Shown here: piece by piece, positions 57,915 to 64,000 of the stretch | How positions within the stretch are numbered: the first letter of the stretch is position 1 | Layout of the letters: the number at the start of each line of letters is the position of its first letter | Assembly (NCBI GenBank): GCA_022457065.1 | Contig: JAJGBQ010000004.1 | Span: 3,720,001-3,784,000, forward strand | DNA from: Curvularia sp. ZM96 | Lineage: Eukaryota > Ascomycota > Dothideomycetes > Pleosporales > Pleosporaceae | Direction of reading: 5' to 3' | Length of the DNA stretch: 64,000 bases | Notes under the pieces: model-generated | What the model was told of the DNA's origin: nothing | The model's database searches: none | The model's input: the letters and a program-made list of their open reading frames with translations, nothing else | Position numbers and translations under genes: made by a program

Positions 57915-58542
57915 GATGTGTGCGTGTGTTTGGTAGAGACTGGCGTCAAAGGAGAGCCGATCGGGTCTAAGAGAGCGTGTTTCGAAATCTGAGACCGCGA
58001 AGAGTATTAAGATGCAATAAAGCGACGTGAAGAAGTGTCGCGGAGTGTGCGATAAAAGAATCACAAGAGAAGCGGGTGAAGGTGAGAGGGAGAGAGAGAG
58101 AAAGGCAAAGGGCAAACGCGCCAGGAAAAGTTGCCTTGCCTCCGTTGCGCTTGCACATTTTTTGAGACGCTAGCAGCGCTAGCGCCAAGGGTCTGTCCTA
58201 TCTTGGTAAGCGCGGTCCTTGCCGTTATCAGGCCGGGGAAGTTTCGAAGAACTTCATTTCGCCACTTCTAGGCCGGACTAGAGATGCATCGGGCTTTTAG
58301 TTTTTACATATAGAAGAAAACTTCAGATGCGCCACCATGCCTTTGGCGGGGGAGTTCTACAGTGCGCTCGACCTGGAACGTAGCTGGAGGTGACAAAAAA
58401 AAAACAATGTGCTCACCGCTTCGGACAGGAGACAACACCATGGACATTCTATATTCGATACTTTGACATGAACATATTGTAATGCGGAGCCTGAACGGCA
58501 TGACGACGCTATGACATGCATCCGCTACTCGTGTCTTCAGCC
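57915..58542. other. intergenic, DBP2 promoter region
   Basis: Between the THI20 stop and the DBP2 start. The DBP2-proximal part carries CT-rich sequence on the coding strand (TTTCTCTCTCTCTCCCTCTC near 58085), a typical fungal promoter pyrimidine tract. No gene. Confidence 0.5.
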
Positions 58543-60381
58543 TCATCTCAACCTCTTGCCAGCCGTTAGCCCCATGTCCCAGAAGCCTCGTTCCATCTAT
58601 CCTTCGTTAGTGCACTCACAAACACCTAGTTTGCCATCGGTACTTACGTTAGTCGCATGGACAAATATTCTAGCTAGTTCCTCCACTCTGCTTGGACTCA
58701 AGCCTGCCGCATGTTTCTCCACAAGCCCGCTTCCCCTTGCTACTGCACCCGTGTACTCATCCGCTGCATACTGTTCGATCCATTTCCAGTACTTACTGCC
58801 CGTTCGGACTGTGTTTGGATCATTATATAGCCGCTTGGCAATGATACCGTAGCCGATCAAGCAAGGGAGAAGGGCTACCTGCAAGGCAAGAAAGTCTTGA
58901 GACATGCCAATATCGAGGACGTAACGAGTGTAGGCTGTGGTGGCTTGGTCCTCTTCCTGATTAATGATATCAGCCTCCGAGAGACCATATTCTTTGCAAA
59001 ACTCGATATGGAGTTGTATCTCTTTTTGGAGAGTTACAACTTGTTGGACGGAGCGGCCAATGTCGCTGAGGTTACTTGATTTGTATGCTGAGAGTGCGGT
59101 TGCTCTTGAAAATTGCACCTACGAGGCCATCAGCTGAGTCGGAAAATATTTATCCTGCGTGGATGAAAAAGGACGTACTAGGAACTGGTAGTCTTGCACA
59201 AGATAGTACATGAATTTTTCCAGTGGCAGTGTTCCGTCTCCCATCCTCTGTACAAACTCATGCTGAGTATACTCTTTCCACGGTATCTGTACTTCGTCTC
59301 GGTCGAGGAGGTACGAGATGAAGTTACCGGGTGCAAAAGGGAGCGTATAAACTGAGTGGAAGTGGTTGATGGGTCCACTTCCACTGCCGACCTCCACCGC
59401 TGTCTTGATTCCGGCTTCAATGTACCGATTGGCTGCTTTAACAGCCTTGATCATTGGCATACCGAGAGAAAGGTTGCATGAGATTGCCGAAGCTAGCGAA
59501 CAACCCGTGCCGTGAGTGTTCTTCGATTGCAGGTATTCGCTTTCTATCAAGGTGACTCCACTCTCTCCAACTAGCACATTCAATACCACTTCTCGGTCCG
59601 CCTCTTCTTTGCTCACAAAGTGACCACGCGTCAACGGCAGATGGCCTCCCTTGAGCAGCACCCATTTGGGTCCTCTTTCGCGGATGTTACGTGCCATGGC
59701 AACAATGTCATCGACGTTCTGTGGATCAGCCACGTCGACGCCAGCGGATCTCAGGAGAAGTTTTGCCTCCGGAAGGTTTGGCGTCAGGAGCGTGGTGTGG
59801 GGGAAGAGATTGTCAATTAGTGTCGTGACTGCAGCTTCGGGGAGAAGCTCTGAACCTGACGTCGAGACCATCACCTAACACGATTGTGCGCTTAGCCGTG
59901 ATGTTATAAGTTCAGGTGCCCGATACATACAGGATCAACGACACATGTGCTGATATTGTGTCTCTTCAATGCATCGGCGACAACTTTGATCGTCTCCGCC
60001 GACGCAAGCATACCTGTAAGATGTTAGCTTATTTATACTGAAGCGTCTTCATGTTGTATTATCCTCTGTAATACCTACCCGTTTTGACTACATCGACTCT
60101 GATATCATCACAAACAGCATCAATCTGCTTCTTCACAAAGTCCGGAGGGGTGTGATGCACATCTTGTACACCCAGTGTATTCTGTGCTGTCAATGCAGTA
60201 GTAGCAGTCATAGCATAGCAGTCATGCGCTGCGATCACCTTTTGATCAGCCTCTAGTCCACTGTTGGTGTGGATGGATAGTTAGTTGAGTGGCTGATTGG
60301 GGAGGCGGATGCATGTATGCGTACGTACGCCCCACCCGAACTGTCTGAGCCAGCAATTACCAGGATTCGCTTTGGCGACAT
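58543..60381 (-). CDS. THI20: bifunctional HMP/HMP-P kinase and TenA-type thiaminase II (Thi20-like), 512 aa
   Basis: Six exons: 60381-60329, 60260-60079, 60013-59931, 59874-59179, 59118-58648 and 58596-58543. The N-terminal ThiD-like kinase begins ILVIAGSDSSGGAGLEADQK, continues with YAMTATTALTAQNTLGVQ and has the catalytic anion-hole motif KNTHGTGCSLASA. It phosphorylates hydroxymethylpyrimidine twice for thiamine synthesis. The C-terminal TenA domain runs from EYTQHEFVQRMGDGTLP through FMYYLVQDYQFLVQFSRA, with CKEYGLSEADI and the final ATNMERGFWDMGL, where the Glu is the expected catalytic acid. TenA salvages thiamine breakdown products by releasing the pyrimidine. This fusion is standard for fungal Thi20/21/22. 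The last exon, 18 codons, is easy to miss. No thiamine riboswitch was visible near the start. Confidence 0.95.
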
Positions 60382-60822
60382 TGTAAAGAACTGTATGTTG
60401 GTTAGACTAAAGATTCGCTGTGTTCCCAACTGTGGCAATGGAACGACGTGAGTACATCGTTTTCTCATCGAGCCCCACCATCAGCCGATACGCGGACCCA
60501 CGTCATTACTTCGTACCTACCTTCCTGTTACCGGAAGACATAGAAACCGCAAATGATACGGTGACTGTTGATCGATACAAACTTTGGGTATACAATAGCA
60601 CTCTTTTCGTACTGGGCAATGTCACAATCGTGTTTCTAGGTCGAAGCAATAATTATTTTTTGTAGAAGTCTACAAACCACGCTACACATGAACCAACTTG
60701 TACTGTTGCGCCACGGCTTTTGACGGATCGGTAACAGCGTCTGAATGAAGACTGCTTTCTCTAAGTTTACTGGGTCCTTCCAGTTGATTTACCAGATCGT
60801 GCCATGCTCCCCCAATACCCTA
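60382..60822. other. intergenic, no gene seen
   Basis: Promoter of THI20 and 3' region of RAD9. A plus-strand ORF at 60420-60665 has no supporting feature. Confidence 0.5.
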
Positions 60823-62186
60823 CTACCACAGCCCCTTGATCTGCGATACACGCTGAGTGGGCTCGAACACTTCATTGTTTTCAGCTGTGTTTGTCCTCGG
60901 TGCACTGCCACTATCTGTAAAGGTCGGGAAAGCCGATGCGTCATGGCTAGCGCTAGCATCCCACCCAAGAGTCTCTTCCTTGTCGTAGTCTACAGGCGCC
61001 CAGGCCTCATCCTCATCTTCTGGTACGAAGAGACTCTCGGGATCGCGACGCGGCGACTGCGCCTGTACCGAAGTCTGACGAGATCCTAGTCGACTCGAAC
61101 CCTCGCGCCGAGATGCCGAATGCGCTGGTGGAGGCATGTCAGACTGAAAGCTGCGGCTTCCTTCGCGCCCATTTGTTGTTGTTGTTGCTGTTGCTGATTG
61201 GGCTCGAGATGTATTTTTGCTGCTTGCTGTTTGAGGTGCCGGTGCGGGTACGGGCGTGGGCGGAGCTGCAGTGTAGTTGCCTGAAGTCATCAACGTGAAC
61301 TCGCAAAAGAGACCATCGCGTCCATAGCTAAACTGTAACGGCCGAGTCGGCTGAGAATAGAAGGCCTTCAGGCTTGCCTTTAGAGTGTCCGCATGTATGA
61401 CGATAGCCTTGAAATCTTTGACGTTGATGATGATGTGCATGCCGGCTTGCACTGTGAACTCCTCGAAATCAGACGTGTTGACGGCCACAGCTGTGACAAG
61501 CGGATGCTTCAAGATTTCCTTTCCGTTGGAGATCTTTTCTGTGTAGCTCTTGAAGACACAACGACCGTCGTCTCCCGCGAATATGTCTAGCATTTCGGTT
61601 TTGGTGCCAAAATACTCGATATACTCCTTCACGGCACCAGAGTGCATGGTCCACCGATTTTTTGCTACTGACCGGTCAAAGAGCGCGTGCATCACTTCCA
61701 CAGCTTCGTACGTGAGTTTGTATGTCTTGATGACGCCCGGGTTGCAAACCATCTTGATGATGAACCGACATTGCGTCTCGTTCTCTCGTTCTTGCACGCT
61801 CACTTCACAGCGTTCTATCGCACCATCCCGACCCATTGGATCGTACAGGCGCCCCTTGAAGACCGACAAGAGCGCCTTGGTGTACATGCTGCACGTGAAG
61901 CGACCATCGGGCCCGCCATGGCTCGGAACACACTCATAGCTGGCAAAAAACCGTCTGGCGTCTAATGTAACAGCGGCATATGCAGATTTAGAAGAGTTGA
62001 GTGCGGTAAATGTGAACTAAGATGAGGCATATGAGACGACAGGCTGGCTCGCAGGAAGAACGGCAAACCTACCTTTTCTCGACGCGCTTCGATGGCTACA
62101 GCATCGCTGAATTTGCCTAGACAAACGAGGAGGTCATGAATTTTGGAGGCTGCCTCTGGAGTGAGGGTAAAGTTGAGAACGACCAT
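60823..62186 (-). CDS. RAD9: Rad9-like DNA damage checkpoint clamp subunit, 435 aa
   Basis: Exons 62186-62073 and 62016-60823, joined across a 56-nt phase-0 intron. The start is MVVLNFTLTPEAASKIHDLL, an in-frame ATG nine codons into a longer open frame; the family begins at this point. Residues 1-270 are the PCNA-like fold: CLGKFSDAVAIEA, AAVTLDARRFFASYECV, FTCSMYTKALLSVFKGR, MHSGAVKEYIEYFGTKTEML, and LQFSYGRDGLFCEFTLMTSG as the closing strand pair. The C-terminal 160 residues are disordered, Ser/Thr/Pro-rich and end FEPTQRVSQIKGLW, with TQ and SQ sites that suit ATR/ATM-type kinases and Dpb11/TopBP1 docking. Rad9 forms the 9-1-1 ring with Rad1 and Hus1 in the nucleus. Confidence 0.94.
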
Positions 62187-62358
62187 TTCACCCGACCATT
62201 CGCATAGTGGCAAGATGCTGCGTTTGATACAACAGGGTCGGCAAGGAGGCCGAAAACGGAAAGCGCGCGTTTTGACGCGCTAGCGTATTGACATCATCGC
62301 GCCTGTTACTTTGAGCACAAGGTCAACAGCCCAACTTCAGTGATAACCTCAAGACGTC
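62187..62358. promoter_or_regulatory. 172-bp divergent promoter between RAD9 and the F-box gene
   Basis: The two start codons are only 172 bp apart on opposite strands, so both core promoters must overlap here. CGCGCGTTTTGACGCGCTAGCG at 62265-62286 contains an ACGCG-like motif on each strand, which in yeasts resembles the MluI cell-cycle box; the resemblance is suggestive only. Confidence 0.4.
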
Positions 62359-64000
62359 ATGGCCCAAGCGGTGCTTCCGGACGATATCTTGCATCTTTTG
62401 TGTGAGGAACTGGCAAACCAGGAGCAATTTGATACCCTCTTCAACTGCGCTTGCGCGAGTCGAGCGCTGGCAATCCCTGCGCTAACCCATCTGTACAAGT
62501 ACTTGATACCAGTCCGGCTCAGCTGATTGTCACATTTGCTGATACACATGAAGATCCCACCATCTGGCGCCAGTCCGGGGTGGTGGCGAAGATCTGTACG
62601 GTCTACCTGCAGCTACTAAGTTGCTCACTATCCAGAAATGGTCCATCCTATGGCGGTCCATCATTGCATCGAGCCTTGGCATTACTTTGTTTCCGTATTG
62701 CCGTTATATCAGATCACTTGATTTCCGCGATCTGGGTTACCTCCTTGACGATGACCAGTTCCGAGCAAAGGTTTCAAAGTTAGCCGAGCCTTGCCGACCT
62801 CTCCATGTCCACACTGACATCTATAGACAATTCTTTTCCGGTCCATTGAAGCAATTTGAGAAGACAGAGACAGGGACGAACATCAAGGGCAGAAAGTTTA
62901 CGCGAATCAAGACGGCCGATGTCATCGATGCTATTGGTGAAGGTACCTCGTCGAGATACCCCTCTCCCTTGTTAGAGAGACTGACATTGTGCAGTGGTGA
63001 CACAACACACTCCCAACCTCGAGGTGATTAGTGGAGAACGTACGTACAACCAGATTAAATGAGTTAAAGAAACGTCTGACAAGCCAAAGTTCAGCCAGGT
63101 GCTCTTGTCCGATGGACACCACGTCTCCCACGGCTACAAAGCCTAGAATTATGGGATGGCAAGCCCCTAGAAGACGAGCTAGTCCACGCATCGATCTGTG
63201 AGCATTGCCCACTGTTCAATTCATTGATGATATACACTTGGCACTCCATCAACAATGACCACAAGTTTGCCAAGTTCCTTTCCTCTATGCGACCTAACAC
63301 GCTGCAAACTCTTCAAACCATCAGCAACGTCGAAGCAGGCGCCGAGACCTTTCTCGCATTGAACAACCATGGAAAATCACTTGAGGATCTTCGCCTATGT
63401 GTATCAAACGATTCAATACCACACCTGGCTCTCCTTCAAGGCTGCACCGCTTTGAAAACACTGCGTATTGAAGACATCCACGGCACCATTGACCTCGAAG
63501 CAACCGAAAACGATGTCTTCCGTGAAACTATAGCCTGGCTCCAAAAGTGCTCCAACCTCCAGCGACTTAGCTTCTCAAAAATGCAATCTGGAGCCGCCAT
63601 CATCACGCCCGTGTTGCTGCAAGAGCAGATTCAGCTCAGCAGTCTAGAAATCGATTCCTACACGCTCAAAGACCACAAATCTTTCCACCAGGCTCTTGTA
63701 CACCAGCAGTCTTCCCTGCGAGTGTTGTTTCTGAGCGGAGACACTGAAGGCATGTTCCGAGACGATCTTGACATCCTTGTTGAATCCCTGAAGCAACTCC
63801 GCGAATTGCGAGATCTGCATCTCATACTGCCCGAGGTGCTGCGGGATGATCATCTTAAGACCATTATCGCGGATCTTGTCTTGCTGGAAGACTTGTATGT
63901 CAGCGGGCTGGAGCTCAACGACGACGTGCTGCCGCATTTAGCCAGCCTGCCTAATCTCCGCACCGTTACCATTTCTGGCATCTCAAAGTTCACTATGGAT
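62359..64000 (+). CDS. F-box / leucine-rich-repeat protein, partial at right edge (492+ aa)
   Basis: Exons 62359-62498, 62554-62942, 62995-63039 and 63099 to the window end; all phases fit and the frame is open at base 64000. Residues 5-45 are an F-box: LPDDILHLLCEELANQEQF, then DTLFNCACASRALAIPALTH. The second exon carries LTIQKWSILWRSIIASSLG and FPYCRYIRSLDFRDLGYLL, as in related fungal F-box proteins. Exon 4 has LRR-like periodicity: LPRLQSLELWDGKPL, ALKTLRIEDIHGTIDLE, NLQRLSFSKMQSGA, LVLLEDLYVSGLELND and LPNLRTVTISGIS. F-box proteins present substrates to SCF ubiquitin ligases through Skp1; the substrate is unknown. The third exon is only 45 nt. The 3' end lies outside the window. Confidence 0.88.

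Overview
The window is nuclear DNA from a filamentous ascomycete. Genes carry many introns of about 45-60 nt with GTAAGT-like donors, CTAAC/CTGAC branch sites and YAG acceptors. Genes lie on both strands, and the set is fungal: Con7-type zinc finger, Hgh1, Rtf2, Thi20, Rad9, Dbp2. The style and several proteins fit Dothideomycetes, most likely Pleosporales; that placement is inference. I rebuilt splice joins by hand and checked that each kept phase. No rRNA, tRNA, CRISPR array or bacterial feature was seen.

Layout. 0-9 kb: a partial gene at the left edge, a small HMG-box-like protein, a small membrane protein, a BTB protein and an SR splicing factor. 8.5-19 kb: mitochondrial ETF-ubiquinone oxidoreductase, a large secreted Ala/Gln/Lys/Gly-rich repeat protein, a basic-tailed hypothetical, and two neighbouring paralogs of an unrecognised family. 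20-30 kb: an alpha/beta hydrolase that lacks its nucleophile serine, a small secreted protein with a C-terminal hexapeptide repeat, a 747-aa Pro-rich protein, a short inverted-repeat element just upstream of HGH1, HGH1 itself, and an MFS transporter. 30-39 kb: housekeeping genes: TFIIF alpha, a Cid1/Cid13-like nucleotidyltransferase, RTF2 and a PPR protein. 39-55 kb: a 16-kb gene-poor block whose only supported gene is a Con7-type C2H2 regulator. 55-64 kb: DEAD-box helicase DBP2 with a long internal intron, THI20 (HMP kinase plus TenA), RAD9, and an F-box/LRR gene cut by the right edge.

There is no biosynthetic cluster or obvious multi-gene accessory system; most genes are independent housekeeping loci. 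The parts most worth a second look are the secreted repeat protein, the paralog pair with an internal duplication, the inactive-looking hydrolase, the hAT-like miniature element, the Con7 gene desert and the DBP2 intron.
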